Part shown: one piece after another, positions 23,800 through 36,770 of the stretch
How the letters are laid out: each line of letters opens with the position of its first letter
Numbering within the stretch: the stretch's first letter is position 1
Assembly (NCBI RefSeq): GCF_004798865.1
Contig: NW_025335505.1
Coordinates: forward strand, 21,798,666-21,862,665
Origin: Varanus komodoensis
Taxonomy: Eukaryota > Chordata > Lepidosauria > Squamata > Varanidae
Reading direction: 5' to 3'
DNA: 64,000 nt
Program-made: the position numbers and the translations under genes
Notes under the pieces: model-generated
The model's input: only the letters and a program-made list of their open reading frames with translations
Told to the model about the DNA's origin: nothing
Databases searched by the model: none

Positions 23800-26700
23800 A
23801 CCAGCTTATTATTGTGTTGGAAAGCAGAACTGAGGCCATTGGAGGATTTTATGTGAAATGTATAACTCTTCCTTTAGCTAGAACATTTTTTGTTTTTTAA
23901 TAGGTTGAATCCTCTTTTTGGTTTATAGCACTTGATAAACGATGTGAGCATCTTAAACATTCATTTGACTAATTTATGTACTAGTTAGTCAATAAATTTA
24001 TATGCATTTATGTACCAATTTCCTTTTAGTTAAATACTTCAATCTGGACATACACATCAAACAAATATTAATTTAGGATTCTAGTCCTTCTAAGAAACAT
24101 TTGCTATAGGAATATATAATCTGTAATCCATGACACTATTAAACCCTTCCTCAATGGTAAAATAAGTTTGAATCATACCGGTTTATTTCTGGGCTCTTCT
24201 CGAGAATTAACTTCTGAGTAATTCTTTGTATTTCATAGTGTTTTAATATTGTCTTATGGCCTTTGGCCAGGTGCTGGTTTAGCAGTTTGCAATAAAAGGT
24301 TATGAGCTGGGTTGCTTACATATCTTTCAGACCCAGAACAAAAGTGCTTAACCTGATAAGTGCGACATCAAGTGATATCTAGCACATGTGAAACAGTTAT
24401 GAAGCATTAGCTTGTGGGGACAGACCCATAATGTGAACTTAATAACTGGGCATCATATGTTTTAGTGGAAGCAGCTGTGAATACATTCGTCTGTAAGTTA
24501 TCATACATGAGTGACTGATGGAACAGATTACAAATTATGTTGGCACAAGTATAAATCAGCTCCACACATTTTAAAAGCCATCTCAGTTCAGTAAGATTTA
24601 AACATACTTGTGAGATACATTTAAAAAATCTTAAAGATCTGAAGAAACTTAAAAAATTCTTAATGAGCCAAGCCACTGCCCCCCCCCCACTCCCCCGGAA
24701 AGGGAAGGGAAGGGAAGGGAGGAAAAAAGGTCCAAAACTGAAAGGCTCATGTAATGCCATGTTTGTGATCTCAGATTCCCAAAGCAGACCATAGTTGGTC
24801 TGCCCTATCCTAAGTACTGATGTGATGCTATGGGAAAAATCAGCTTGTCAAAGAACCTGCAATTCATAGATTCCTGTATGTTTCATTTGCCTGTGATTCT
24901 TACTGATTTTCACTTCTAAGTGTGTCCCTGCCATTCCAGAAGTACTGACCCACCTTACTCAGCCTTCCAGCAAGGAATTACTCAGACCCCATGGAACCCA
25001 GTTAGCATTCATGAAACATGTCATCATTGGTGCCTTAGGTGGGTGTATTTTAATTTAACTGCACTTTCCCCTTATTCCCATTCTTTTTATTAAGGGAAAA
25101 TACCTTGAGGCAGATAATTGCTGTGTAGCATAAAAGGATGCTTCTAGTGCACCCCCCGGCCTCTTCTTCTAAGTGCTTCCCAGCACGTTCAGATACAATT
25201 GATTTGTCTTTTTCCTTTTTAATTAATTGTTTTACAATGGAATAAACGTACTTTGTAAGCTTCACTGCACGATGTCATTTCTATAGGAAGTTAATACCAG
25301 AATTACCCTTGACAAACTGTGGTTCATGTTTTTTCACTTCAAAGTTCTGATCATCATCATCATCATCATCATCATCAATAATTATGTAATTATTAATAAT
25401 AATCATTAACATCATCATAATCAAAACTATTCTCTGTTTTTACTATCAGTACAATGTTGCAATCAGTACAATGTTGATTTTTCTGCTGGTATACCTTCTG
25501 GTGCATTTCTCATTTTGTGGGAGATCAGTGACATTATGATGTCAGAAGGTGCAGAAGCATTAAAAATCATTAGAAGATGTTATCTTAAGGCAAGGTTTCT
25601 AATGTTTCAGCAAGCTTTCTACCACGGCACATGAAAATGTGTTTAGTGTGCTTTCCCAAACAGAACTTTAGTTTTTCCTTGGTTTAAGTTATCAGGATGC
25701 ACCCCACCCCCATGCATTTTGGCATTTTAAAGAACAATAAATGAAGATTTGAGGGCAACCTACAAGCTAGAGGCCTTATTCCTAAAGTAGTTAAAGATTA
25801 GTAGACATGACACAACTGCTGTATTTATGGCTTATTCCTCTTTCATTTTTGAACTTGGCTTGCAAGGAACTTGTCATTAAATGTTTGACAGATCTTTTGT
25901 AAAGATTTGACAGCAGCAAATATCACAGCTCTATCTCAAGAGGATTCAGCAGTGGTATGTAAAACTAACCAGTGCTTTGGATCAACCTTCACCACAAGGA
26001 CAGTGCAGAAAGTAAGCTGAAGTTCTGCTGTCTTCCCATCAAAACAAGGAGTATTCCTATGGAACATTCCTTAATTGTTACAATAGAACAATGATATCAG
26101 TAGTATTTGTTATTTTAAAAATATTAACTACGTAGATATATTTACTATATTTATTACAGAAGGTCTATCAGACCATAGGTTCCTGCTATTCAAGAGAAAG
26201 AAGGTGCTCTTTTAACTCTGTAAATGGCTCATAGTCTTTCCTGCATTTGTCCTTTAAACAGAATCGAGAGTGAGTGCAGTAGTGATGGCCTTCCCTCAAG
26301 GGATGGTTGGTGGGAAGAAATTTTCCTCATGTGGAAAGGGGGACAAAAAGTTAAAGAATGTGCCATCACAGGCACATCCTATTTTAAATTATTGCCTGGG
26401 TCTCTGGACCAGGACCTCCAACAGATGACCACATGGCGTTGGGCATTTAGTCAATTTTCTAGAAGCTTCCCTGCACTTTGCTTTCAGGTGGTAATCCCCT
26501 TGAAATCCTCTTGCAGCTGACTTACGGACAGTTGGCTTAATTTCAGCCCTACCAGATAATTCAGTCTTGTATTGCACCTTCTCTTTTGTAATAACCATAT
26601 CCACAATTATGCTATTCTAGCCTTGGAAAATAGTATATAGACAGGTAACACCATCTTAACCTGGGAAAGAAATCTAGTTCATTCCAAAATGTGCCCATTC

Positions 26701-27650
26701 AGTTTGGGATGAAACAACATTTGATGTAAGTTAAAGCAACATCCTAGGAACAATATTTGTGATAATACTGAACAAATGACTTTTAACAACTGGGAAGTAA
26801 GAGTGCAAAGTACTAAAATCATTCTATGCAAATAGTCACTTTCATGGTCACCAGACGTATATGTGTTTTAATTCATTGCACCTGGGTATTCCAAGGCAGA
26901 TTGGCCTTTGAACACTTTTATTGTCCTTTTTTAAGCTCTGGGTCTGTTCCTGTCTTGTCTTCTTCTGCTGATATATTGTATACAGTATACTAAGTGGAGA
27001 AGTGGAAACAGCATTTTATGCCTGACTTTAATTCTGGCTGTTCTAGATTTTTAAAGAAGAAACTTTAAATATGCTTTGGAGGCAACAAGAGACATTATTT
27101 ACTATATTGTAAAATTTGTCAACCAAACAATTAAAAATACAATTTTATGCCCTAATGCCATTCACTGTATGTTTATTTCTTATCCTGTTGTCAATTCAGT
27201 TCCAATAGATCTCTGAAATCTATAGATTAGCTAGAAGTCTGATTCAGGGTTAATTCTCATGACCATCTTACTGTACACAAGCCATGGAAATGTACTCAAT
27301 TTACGGCCCACATCAGCACAGGGAGGTGTGAATCTGCACGGGTTCCTTGCTAGCGGTTACGCTACTGGAATATGGCACAACCTGGACATTCAGTCCACAG
27401 CCAGCAAGTGAAAGTGGCACTTGGGAGAAGGCCCCTCTTCCTCTTTGAGGTGTGACTTGAAGAGAGTAACTGAGACTGCAGTCCCACACACTAGTGTTAG
27501 CACAAGATACTTTGCTGTCTGGCTTAAGTTTTATTCTTAATATATACCTAACCAAAAAAACACACAACCTAAACTAAAAAGCATCAATCATTGATAACAT
27601 CAGACCTACTGGGTCAGCCCCCCCATATTTTTTCTTTTTATGTTAAACTA
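23800..27650. other. Intergenic AT-rich sequence, little recognised
   Basis: This lies between convergent DCDC2 and NRSN1. It includes an (ATC)n microsatellite at 25350-25377, a C run at about 24681-24688 and a gggaa repeat at about 24700-24722. No gene or named repeat was found in the rest. Confidence 0.5.
25350..25377. repeat. (ATC)n microsatellite
   Basis: Nine ATC units are followed by AT-rich imperfect repeats. Confidence 0.95.
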
Positions 27651-27659
27651 TAAACATAT

Positions 27660-28040
27660 TTAAGTCTATGCCTAGTCCCATTTCTCTAGCCAATGATAAA
27701 AAGAGTCCCAACTTTGATAGAAGTCTGTATCTTCTTTCTCCTTCAGAGACGAAGTCAATCTGTCCATTTCTGCACAGTCCAAGATCTTTTTTAGAATCAG
27801 TTCGTCGGTAGGTGGCTCTTCACTCTTCCAGCGCTGGGCAAATGCAATCCTTGCTGCTGCTGTCTGGCGTGAAACACTGCAGACATTCCTGCCCAGCTGC
27901 AGGTACAGAAGCCAAGCAGACTGGTAGGTAGCGGCACAGCATCCTTCACCACACCTGAGAACAGGAAGCTCATCCAGTGTGCAGGACACACAGCCCTCTC
28001 TTCCCAGACCATACGAATCCCCCCTACCCACCAGCATATA
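27660..28040 (-). mobile_element. L1 LINE, ORF2 C-terminal fragment
   Basis: The minus-strand frame at 28037-27672 contains 'ARIAFAQRWKSEEPPTDELI' directly followed by LKKILDCAEMDRLTSSLKEKE and FYQSWDSFYHWLEKW. This is the typical wording of the extreme C-terminus of L1-type ORF2 (a WK..., then AEMD.LT, then a W...Y.WL pattern). The first 50 residues of the frame are less clear. No poly-A tail is obvious downstream, so it is a fragment. Confidence 0.75.
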
Positions 28041-28099
28041 TTTCCCAAGGCAGCTGCTTCACTTTGTGTGATAGCAGGACAGACCTGCTATACCTACCC

Positions 28100-28172
28100 A
28101 CTGGGAGCCAAGCTCCACTGAACGTAGTGAAGGAAATTGCACTTCTGAGTAGACACTCACAGGATCGTACAG
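28100..28172. repeat. Copy of the 'aatcctatgca' palindromic repeat family
   Basis: The phrases 'gggagccaagctccactgaa' and 'cttctgagtagacactcaca' followed by ggatcg occur in the expected order for the family, read as the end half. Confidence 0.6.
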
Positions 28173-28477
28173 TTTACTTGGCACTAAGGAAAAGCTATGG
28201 GCAGGATCCAACTTTTCCACTTCATCTCCAAGCTAGGTAAAATTCCTGGCTAGCAATTGCAGGGTTGGGTGTTTTGTTGCTTTTACAGTGAGTGGAGTTC
28301 ACAGTTCCATAGAGAGGCACAAGGGTCTGTGGAAGACACAAGAGATGTAGCAAAGTAAAACAGAAATCATTTGTGGTGTAAGGGGGGATATGTTGACTGT
28401 TTAAATATGAATCATCTTACTACAGTCCAAAGCATGGCCATGGACTCAGGCACTTGGTACCAAGCTTCATGCATATG

Positions 28478-28815
28478 TGTGAGTTTTTTTTTTTTTTTTT
28501 TTTTTGGGGCAAAAATATCCCCGGGCCCTTTTTTTTTAAAAAAAAAAAAAAGGTGCTGGAACTCGCATCGCTGGCAGTAAGCACGCGACCACACACACCA
28601 ATCCCAAGCCGAGCAGCAGAGCAGTGTCCCAAGCCGAGAGCAGCGCCCTCACTATCTCACTATCGGATAGCAGATAGCAGACACAAAAGCAGCCTGCAGG
28701 CACTCTGTTAATGATGTTTGCTGCTGATCTGCCACAATTCAAAATCACTTCGGAAAATCCATTGGAAAAAAGGTGCCGGAACACCGTTCCGGTGCGTTCT
28801 GTGACAAAAAAAGCC
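28478..28815. mobile_element. MITE-like element flanked by an 8-bp direct repeat
   Basis: About 340 bases lie between two copies of TGCATATG (28470-28477 and 28816-28823). Long T and A runs near the left end enclose 'ggggcaaaaatatccccggg'. The segments 'aaggtgctggaactcgc' (from about 28550) and 'aaggtgccggaacaccgttc' (from about 28768) are similar. The right end reads aaaaaaagccctg, typical of a hAT-like terminus whose mirror image is cagggcttttttt. The matching left terminus is not clearly preserved. There is no transposase; it is non-autonomous if it is a transposon. Confidence 0.6.
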
Positions 28816-29775
28816 CTGCATATGCCTCTTTCATTAATATGGTAAGTGTGGTAGACATGTCTAGGCTTCACAATGAGTGATGGGTGGATGAGAAGAGCTG
28901 CTATTTCCCTTTCCCCAGCTTTGCCTCAATGTTCCATCCCTACAGAGTGCGACAGCATTCTAAGCGCTGAAACCTTCTAAAACTAGAACGTTGCCACCCC
29001 ACTTTATTTGCGTTAAAATTAATCTCAGAGAGTTTGGAACACTTTCCATGCTTTTGTAAGATGGGTAATGATGTGATTAAAATCCCGTGAAGCAAACCAA
29101 AATAGGGCAAAATAATGAAATATTGCACCCTATACAGTGGCCCTAATGACCAAAGTCCAGCAGGCAGCCACCTTTCCCAACTCACTCCAAAGCAGTCAAG
29201 ATTCATTCAGATAAATATAAGCACCCATAATGCCAAAGCTTACTGGGCCACCACCATGTTATTATTTTGCATTAACCAATGGCTGTCATTTTCTAATTGT
29301 TTTTTATCCATGACAAAGTTGCTCCAAAATGACAATTTAGTCTGCCCTTTTTCAAGCCATAATTTTCTAGATAGCATATTTTTTTCCAGAAATGGGCATA
29401 AATTAGATTTCTAATCTGATTTCAGAAATAATGTTGTCTTAGGGAGAAGTGGGAGAGATGGAAAGGGATTATTGGATGTTGCAACCATCACTTTAAATGT
29501 CCTTCAGCCAGCTGTAGTGCAGAATGCAAAATGTCACAATTCTGCTCTTCGCAATCTTTAATTAAACTTCAGATTGGAAAGGTCACTGTGCCCCGTCTTG
29601 CTGCAGCCCACACATGGCTAGCTTGACAGCAGTGAAGAAAAATGACAGCAAACAAGATTTCTACTAACATGAAAAGAGCAGGACAAAAGTTCTATCGCTG
29701 TAATTTGACATTGTGGCTCTAAAGCATACACAATAATAAAAGAATGATCACATATAGAATACTGTCTCCGAGTCA

Positions 29776-30000
29776 TTTAAGTGCATTATTTCAGTACTTC
29801 TGACAACAGTCCTGTAAGATTGGTCAACATGATTAGCCCCTTATTGCAGGTGGGAAAAATTGGTTTTGAAATTCTTATTGCAGGTGGGAAAAATTGGTTC
29901 TGAAATAGCAGTCGCTTAACACATCCCAGTGAGTTCAGAGTGGAACTGAGATTTTAGCTGGAGAACCTGCAACTCATGCTTTAAGCTGGACTGTATTGGA
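29776..30000 (-). mobile_element. MIR-like SINE with internal tandem duplication
   Basis: The phrases 'acaacagtcctgtaagattg', 'attgcaggtgggaaaaattg' and 'gagtggaactgagattttag' follow the order of a MIR-like tRNA SINE in minus orientation. A 34-base unit is duplicated in tandem (29841-29874 and 29875-29907, about 2 differences). Confidence 0.55.
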
Positions 30001-30284
30001 CCCAGTTGAATTTCATAATTTTTAGGAGATGGGGTAAAAAGGGTTGATGTTTGGGAATGGGTAAATTTTAACAATTGTGTGTGGGGGGTTAACTTACATT
30101 TAGGAATGAGGTGGCAGAAGATTTTCCCCTGTGTGCTATTGCAGTTTTCCCAGGGATGCTTGGATGTGCCTGCTTTTTTAATGCCAGTTTTGTATTGTTG
30201 GTTCTGATTTCTTCCCTTGCCTCTTCCATTTTAAATATGGTAGCCATTCCTCCAGCCTAGTGGCAGCACCTGTCCCCATGGGAA

Positions 30285-30430
30285 TCATAGACTCATAGAA
30301 TAGTAGAGTTGGAAGGCACCAGAGGGCCATCAGGTCAGTGCAGGACTCCGAATTAAACCATCCCTCTCAGATGGCTATCCAGTTGAATCTTGAACGCCTC
30401 CAGTGTAGGAGATCCAACGTTCTCTCTAGG
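30285..30430 (-). mobile_element. CR1 LINE, 3' end
   Basis: The start 'atcatagactcatagaatag' followed by tagagttggaaggcacc is the reverse of the CR1 3' terminus with its 8-base tail repeat (ATTCTATG-like). The element is 5' truncated at about 30430. Confidence 0.85.
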
Positions 30431-32460
30431 TCATTGGTTCCATTGTCATACTGCAAGGGGGTTGGTTGTACCCCTGGGCCGGCAGATTTCCAGCTGTCAT
30501 TCCTTGTAGAACCAGAATTGCAGCAATTATTCTATTTATTTGTTTTGAGAGCAAACTAGCCTACAATCTCCCACCTTCAGGGATCAATAAAGTCATAGAA
30601 GCATTTGTACACCCACTGTTCCTAGTTCTTTTTAAAGCATGTGTGTTTGTGTGTGGGTCTTCCCTGGAAGGAAGTAATTGCTGCTTCAGAAAATCAGTTC
30701 AGACATCCAGGAATTTAGCGTAGCTCAGATTGAGCAAAAGTGTCTCCACCAGAAAAGAAAAGGTTGGAGTAAAAACAGGCCACATAATCTTCATAATTTC
30801 CCCATAATCTTTCTAACCGGGGTCTTCTTATTTTGTTCTGCATGTGTAAAATATTATCCTGACCATACGTATGATTATGTTCATCATCATCATATCCCCC
30901 TTTTATGAGCGAGGGCTGCAGCTAAGAGAATGTTGCCTACACCAGTCTTGCAAAGTAGCCCAGTGTTGTTAGTCCCATTATTCCCGTTACTGGATGGAGA
31001 AATGAGTGGGAGTACTGTAAGACTACTCTGCATTGTAGTCCAGTTTTGTCATCTGGTCTCTTGTGTTGCTTATTTTAGGGCAATGAAGGAGGCTGTGAAG
31101 TTGATAGGAGCAGTAAAATTTATTAAAATGTAGAGGGGCTTGGTGGGACGTGTGAGTGTGTAGCTTGAACAGACCGCACATTTTAGTTCTTGCTGTGTGA
31201 ACTCTTTTCTTTCTTTCATTGCAAGCCTTGGAAGTGAGCTAGTGTGCCATGCAACTTCTCAGCAGTTAGTGCACTCTCTGTGTTGTAGGCTATTGTGAAG
31301 GTTCCTGAATTCGTTGTGTGTTGCCTACAGGCTTAGCTGGCCAGTTGTGAATTGCCAAAACAGTACAAGTGCATCACCAAGAAAGAGGGCTCCCACTGAC
31401 AATAAATGTGTTCATATAAGCAAATCTAGAAGCTATTATTATAATATAAAGAAACACTTACAGTACATGTCTTTGTACTGGTAAATGATGGTGAAGATTG
31501 TAACTACCTGATCGGTGTGCCTGGCTCAGCTGACTGTCCAAGTGCTGCTGATGGACAATTCCAAGGCCTGGCTTGTCCTTCTGATGGGTCCTTATCTTTA
31601 AACTGGACCAGGATTGGACAGTCCTTCAAACAGAGAGTGCCTTCAAGATAGAAGGCACTGTTCTAGCAGCCCTTCAAACACAAGGTTGTCCTCTGTAAAA
31701 GGCACCCAATAAACCACCCAACCTGGCCACCAAATAAGAGCAACCAACCTGTAAGAGCAGATGGCAAGAGCAGGTCTCACACACACCCTAGGGCCATTAT
31801 AGAGTTGAAGGGAAAGGACTTCAGCTGTAGGTGGGCATTGTTTGTCATTGGGTCTAGATATTAAGAAGTCAAACAAACAAATGAGGTGGACCTGGTATAC
31901 AAATCGCTCAAAGGGCAGATGCCCTTATTTTGGCAGCCCTTGTCACAGCTCACTTACCAGATCTAGTAGAAATGGTGGACTTTTTCCTTTGATGCTCCTG
32001 AACCTTTCAAAATGTGCAGCTATATATAGATACAAAACATATGCTTGGGTGATATATTTCTTAGGACAAGCCAACATTTCACAAATGTGCAAAGCTTTCA
32101 AGTTTTCTGGACTAGGAATGGGCAAAAGCTAGATCAAGACGTATGACAAGATCTTTGGCAATTCATAAAGGCTTAGTAAGGATTTCTGTCAACTAAATCT
32201 CTCTCCCCTAACCCGATTAATACGTATAGAGAACACTACTTTGTTTTATGCTGTTCTATAACCTGTTAGTTGTAGTAGAAGAATTGTACTTCTAAAGTTT
32301 TGTATGAGTCTGCTGGAGACGAAAAAGGGAAAGTGACCAATTCATCACAATACTACTGAAATGAAGAATATCGAGGATGATCAACAGTTAGTTTTCCTGA
32401 GGAAGGTCTGTGAGCTCTTGATACTCAAAACAGGTTCCTGAGCTCAGAATTCTTTAATTT
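30431..32460. other. Intergenic sequence, nothing recognised
   Basis: About 2 kb show no repeat family I can name and no coding evidence. A small imperfect inverted repeat (AGTGCCTT/AAGGCACT) is at about 31636-31659. Confidence 0.5.
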
Positions 32461-32463
32461 TAA

Positions 32464-32690
32464 ATGAACATAAGTCTTCCACACATAATACATACAACTG
32501 GGACTTGGAATGTAAGAAGTATCAATCAAGACAAACTAGAAACTCTAAAGCAAGAAATGGAATACGTAAACTTCAAACTTCTTGATGTGAGTGAGCTAAA
32601 GCAGACCGGAATGGGACATTTTCATTCAGATCAGCACAAAGGATTTTACCCTGGAATCGAGAAATTCAGAAGAAACTGAGGGCTCTGATA
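32464..32690 (+). mobile_element. BovB/RTE LINE, endonuclease N-terminal fragment
   Basis: The frame at 32464-32679 reads GTWNVRSINQDKLETLKQEM, then LLDVSELKQTGMG, then GIEKFRRN. This is the start of an RTE/BovB-type endonuclease (the TWNVRS.N..K motif and the SELK.TG motif with its catalytic E). A stop ends the similarity after about 70 residues, and the rest of the LINE is missing. BovB elements are abundant in squamates. Confidence 0.8.
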
Positions 32691-32699
32691 CAGAGGCAA

Positions 32700-35600
32700 A
32701 ATGTAGAGTATGCAGTGAGGGGCTATAATGCAAAGTCTGACTGAATTGTATCAGAATTTTCAGAAAACCTATCAACACAACCACCATTTAAGTCTACACA
32801 CCCAAGTGCAATTCTGGTTTTATTTCTCTCCCTTGATTGCTCTCTGACATGCTTTTTTTTGCAACCACTGAATGAACATTCATGAGGGTTTGTTTCACTA
32901 ATGCTTTTCTTCTCTTACTCTTCCATAAAACCCTTCCTTGTGGAATATCCTGGTGATAGTGGCTCCCATTCTGGTGATGGTTTCTCCCATCTCAGCTGTG
33001 GATCTTCCCAGCTCCGTCAGAGTTGTCTTCATTCTCTAGTTTGCTTCCCTAACACCGTCCCTCACTCAGCCACTGAATTTTCATAGATGGCCTTCTCTAG
33101 GAGGAGTTATGGTTCAACAACATCCTTCCTATTTTATAATACCTGATTGCTGTTCTAGGAGATGTTCATAGTTTGGGATGTTTTAAACATAACACAGCTC
33201 TGATTGGTGTTTCTGCATAACTTTGTCCAGTTGTTTTAATAGCTCTGTGGTCTTCATGATACTGTTTCTTTTAGATATTTTCCCCAACAGACTCTGGATT
33301 CTGCTGGAAACAGGTGTTTTTAATCTGAGATCATGTGGCACTGCAATTCTATGCAGGTGAACTTCCAGTTTGTGACTTCTGGAAGGCTACACCACAGCTT
33401 ATTTAGGCGTGTCATAGGCAAAGGGTGAGTACTCATGCAACCAAAAAGTGCCAGTTTATTTTGGCTTACTTAATGTTTGTGCCACTATTATAATGTTTGT
33501 GCCATTTTGCCCCTTCATTGTGTTGCGTATTTATGTACATCAAATGGTAGCAGCACCAATTAAATCCATTCCAGTGCTAGGTTATATCACAACAATGTGG
33601 AAAAGTCAGAAGGTCTGTGTGAATATTTGTATGTCTAATTATATACATCTCTCAGTACAACTAAAGATTTTTTTAAGTGCATGGTCCTTTTTGCATATAG
33701 CACACATTTACATTAATGTTGTCACATTTTCTGCCACTGTATTTAGGTTTTTCAGCATCATGAAACGTGACTAAGCACGCACACAAAGAAAATGTGTAGG
33801 TGTATATTTAATTGTGTATCAATGCATATCATTGCATATCAATGCATCTTGTCATCCACCTACCCACCAAAAGACACCCATCCTGTTTCCAGCAAGCCAT
33901 TCAGCACATTGTAGATGCTGCAGATGCTAAAAAACCAGATGCTTCCTTTAACAACATCAGTTCTTATCCATTTTATTTGATCCATTCAAAAAAAGAAAAA
34001 AATGACAGAACTAAGGTGGGCACATATTGTCAAAGAATACAAAGTTCACATCTTTTTATACAGTTTTGTTTTAGATTCATAGATAAAGTTAACTGTGTCT
34101 TTGAGACAAAGATGATTAATATCTTCAGTGAAAGGAAAAATCTGTAGGTAAGCATTTACACAGCTGTACTTTGATATAGGTTAAGCTTTCTCTATTACCT
34201 AGAAAAATAGAAGTGTAGCATTTGATAGTTTCTTTCAAGGTCAGGCAACCAGGTTTAAGGACGGAAGAATAGCTCAGGTTTAAAAATGGTTATGAACCAC
34301 CTAGAACTTTCCCTGCAATGGTCCTACTGAAATCAATGGGAGCTGAGCAAGAGCACTGGGAGACCTATCCTGATTAATATGCTCAGAGTTGGCAAGTTTG
34401 TGTCCCAGAACCACTTTCTACACCTGAAGCCCCTTGTGGGCTGTATGTCTGCTGCCATGGCACATCCCAAAATCTCAGTGCTTTGATGCAGAATTTTGGT
34501 AACCAACTGTGACAAAGGTTTGAAAGGAACAAGATGAGCTTGTTTCAAGCCAGATCAGTCCCTTTTAAGCTTCCATCACTGTTTGCTGGTGAAAATTTGG
34601 TGGCAAGCTGCCATTTTTCTTGTCACTGTTGCTAGAGGCCAAAGCATGTATATGTGGCTCATGTTTCATGCAGCTGATACTGTATATATCTTGAGGGTCA
34701 GAAACATGTTGCATGTATGGAGGCTTTGATGGCCTCTGTGCCTGACTGCCTCTCTCCCCCCTCCCCCACCCATTGGCTCCCTTTATGGAAGTGAAAGGAG
34801 CACCCAGAATGTTCCCCAGTGCCCTGTGCATCCTTCAAAAGCTCACTGCGTTAGGAATCAGTGTAAGGAAAGGCATTAGGTTAAGATGACAGGGTAGAAG
34901 AAGCAAAGCACAAAACAGGAAGCTTTGCTTTTGCCTGTATGCTTGCAACTTCAACTCTTGAGATAAGCAAAGCGTTTTTGTATTGTAAAATGTTGCTTTT
35001 TATGGCAGAGGTTTGTTTCGCAAAACAATGTAGCGTATGTAACTTGGAAAATTACTTGTTATGCCTTTCTCTTATGCTTTGTGACACTATAGATTTCTGG
35101 CAGACTATCAAATAGTTACAATGTCTTGAGACCAGTTCTCTTGCAAACTGTCACACACGCAGGTGTTTCTGTAGTGCTGTTCTAATAAAAGCATTGCTTT
35201 TTCTTTCACTTGAAGCATACCTGCTTGTTTATCAAGGCCCCGACAATTGCACATGAGGCACAGAATCGGGTCTTGTTGTCCTTATCTTGCACTAATGCAC
35301 AACCTGTCTGGTAAAACAACCCAGGCCATGTCTTTTTTTCTGTGAGGTCTGAGAATCAGAACTCAACTGGATAACCTGGCATTCATCGTCTTTCAAAAAC
35401 AAAATGACACCTTTCAACGGTACACATTCCACTGTTGCTAAAACTCAGCATCTGAGTTGAAAATAAGGCTGTGTGAGTTGAGAGCTTGGGGCAGGCCATT
35501 TTTCACTGCAGCCTGATACTGAGAAGAACCTCTTCTGGAGATTGGGGAATAAGAAGCTCAGTCCCTCAGGTTGCTGCAGGAATGGCTGGAATTCTTAGAA

Positions 35601-36170
35601 TTGGATGGGAGGTTTTCCGTGGTGTCTGCTGACAAGGAATAATGGGCTTTCTTACAAGGGGGAGCTGGACATAGCTTTTTTGGAATACACATGGAGAAGC
35701 ACAAATTGCCAAGCTGACTTCCTGCCATGGATATGAAAAGCAAACCAAACAGACATGAGGGAACTGGGTGTAGTCCAAGGAGGTTCTTGGGGATGGAGAA
35801 GAACCATGTCCATGCAGTGGCTTCTTTTAGGGTTCCACCACAGTAGTTTGTACTGCCGACAAGCTGCCTTTCCAGCAGCACACGCAGTTATGAGGGAAGG
35901 GCAAAGAAACTGCCCACTCCCTGCAGGGTTATCTTGGACACAACTCTCATTTGATGTTGGCTGTTCTTTCTGAATGGAATATTAAGTAAAGCAGGTGTAA
36001 ATATGACCACTATCTGGACATAACAACATGTGTACCTATGAAACCAGGTGTGTGTGAGCAGGGTGAGTCTATCAAGTGCTTAGGAGCAGAAATTAAGCTG
36101 CATTTGGCAAGGTCTTGGGTTCTAAATGGTTCAACGCACCTTTAGGGACAAGGAAAATCACAGCTCCTAC
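32700..36170. other. Intergenic sequence downstream of NRSN1
   Basis: No gene was found. A partial copy of the 'aatcctatgca' family is at about 34302-34345 ('tcctactgaaatcaatggga'). Short direct repeats occur at 33473-33512 (taatgtttgtgcca twice) and 33820-33846. The reading frames at 33.4-34.1 kb have no recognisable protein similarity. Confidence 0.5.
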
Positions 36171-36178
36171 ATGAATGC

Positions 36179-36184
36179 TTTATT
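36179..36184 (-). promoter_or_regulatory. NRSN1: Candidate NRSN1 polyadenylation signal
   Basis: A canonical AATAAA on the minus strand (tttatt on +) lies about 190 bases past the NRSN1 stop. Longer 3' UTRs cannot be excluded. Confidence 0.4.
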
Positions 36185-36371
36185 TGAACCACTGATGGCT
36201 AAGCCATCATCTTCTTGCCACTCTTATATTCCTACCAGACTAGTTTCTCAATCTGCTCCTTTTCCTACTGGGTATAGAGTGCAGTGATATTGCATTGCAA
36301 ACCCAGATTCATATGCTAGCCAAAGCTGAGCTTTCCAAATTCACAAGATGAGCAAGTTAGGAAGCAAAATA

Positions 36372-36770
36372 TCAGGTTTCAGATAATGGCTGGACATTTT
36401 GAACTTTGGACAATGTAACAGGTATTTTGGATTCTCCAGGTGCTGGAGGTTTTGTGATTGGGTGAACATGGGCTTTTATGTCTGCTATTCTCTCCTTAAA
36501 TTTCTGCTGCAGGTATTTCTCTTCTTTGGCATACCTTTTAGCAAATGCAGACATGAGCAAACAGGCTGCCATAGTGGTTCCTCCAATACAAAATAATATT
36601 GCCCCTGCCAACTTACATATGTCAAGTGCTCGGTTAAACTGAACAGCACGTGTATCCACCACCACAAAATCTTCTACTTCAAGGGCTTCAATTTTGGGGG
36701 GCACCAGAAAACCTACTACAAGAACTATTATCCCCGTCAGCATGAACACTGTCCCCAAGATGAGTCCGAC
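36372..36770 (-). CDS. NRSN1: NRSN1 (neurensin-1) last coding exon
   Basis: The minus-strand acceptor tgttttctag at 36771-36780 is followed by 132 codons and a TGA stop at 36374-36372. The translation begins VGLILGTVFMLTGIIVLVVG (residues 65-84 of the protein) and ends VTLSKVQNVQPLSET. It is close to mammalian neurensin-1 (vesicular membrane protein p24), including FLVPPKIEA, DFVVVDT.AVQFN and QQKFKERIADIKAH. Two hydrophobic segments, about residues 65-87 and 118-140, are its membrane spans. The basic, Gln-rich stretch after the second is the cytoplasmic tail reported to matter for microtubule association. Neurensin-1 is a neuronal vesicle protein involved in neurite extension. The first base of the exon completes the phase-0 junction with the upstream exon. 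Confidence 0.96.
   Translation of the reverse strand, partial: VGLILGTVFMLTGIIVLVVGFLVPPKIEALEVEDFVVVDTRAVQFNRALDICKLAGAILFCIGGTTMAACLLMSAFAKRYAKEEKYLQQKFKERIADIKAHVHPITKPPAPGESKIPVTLSKVQNVQPLSET

Noticed and set aside
28371-28711. Overlapping frames on both strands with poly-Phe/poly-Lys stretches
   Set aside because: They are products of the T and A homopolymers of the MITE-like element.
33448-34147. Two adjoining frames of 108 and 111 residues on the + strand
   Set aside because: Composition is that of AT-rich non-coding DNA, with no family similarity, no splice support and no conserved motif.
36399-36667. A + strand frame and a second minus-strand frame across the NRSN1 last exon
   Set aside because: They are shadows of the neurensin-1 frame, with no similarity of their own.
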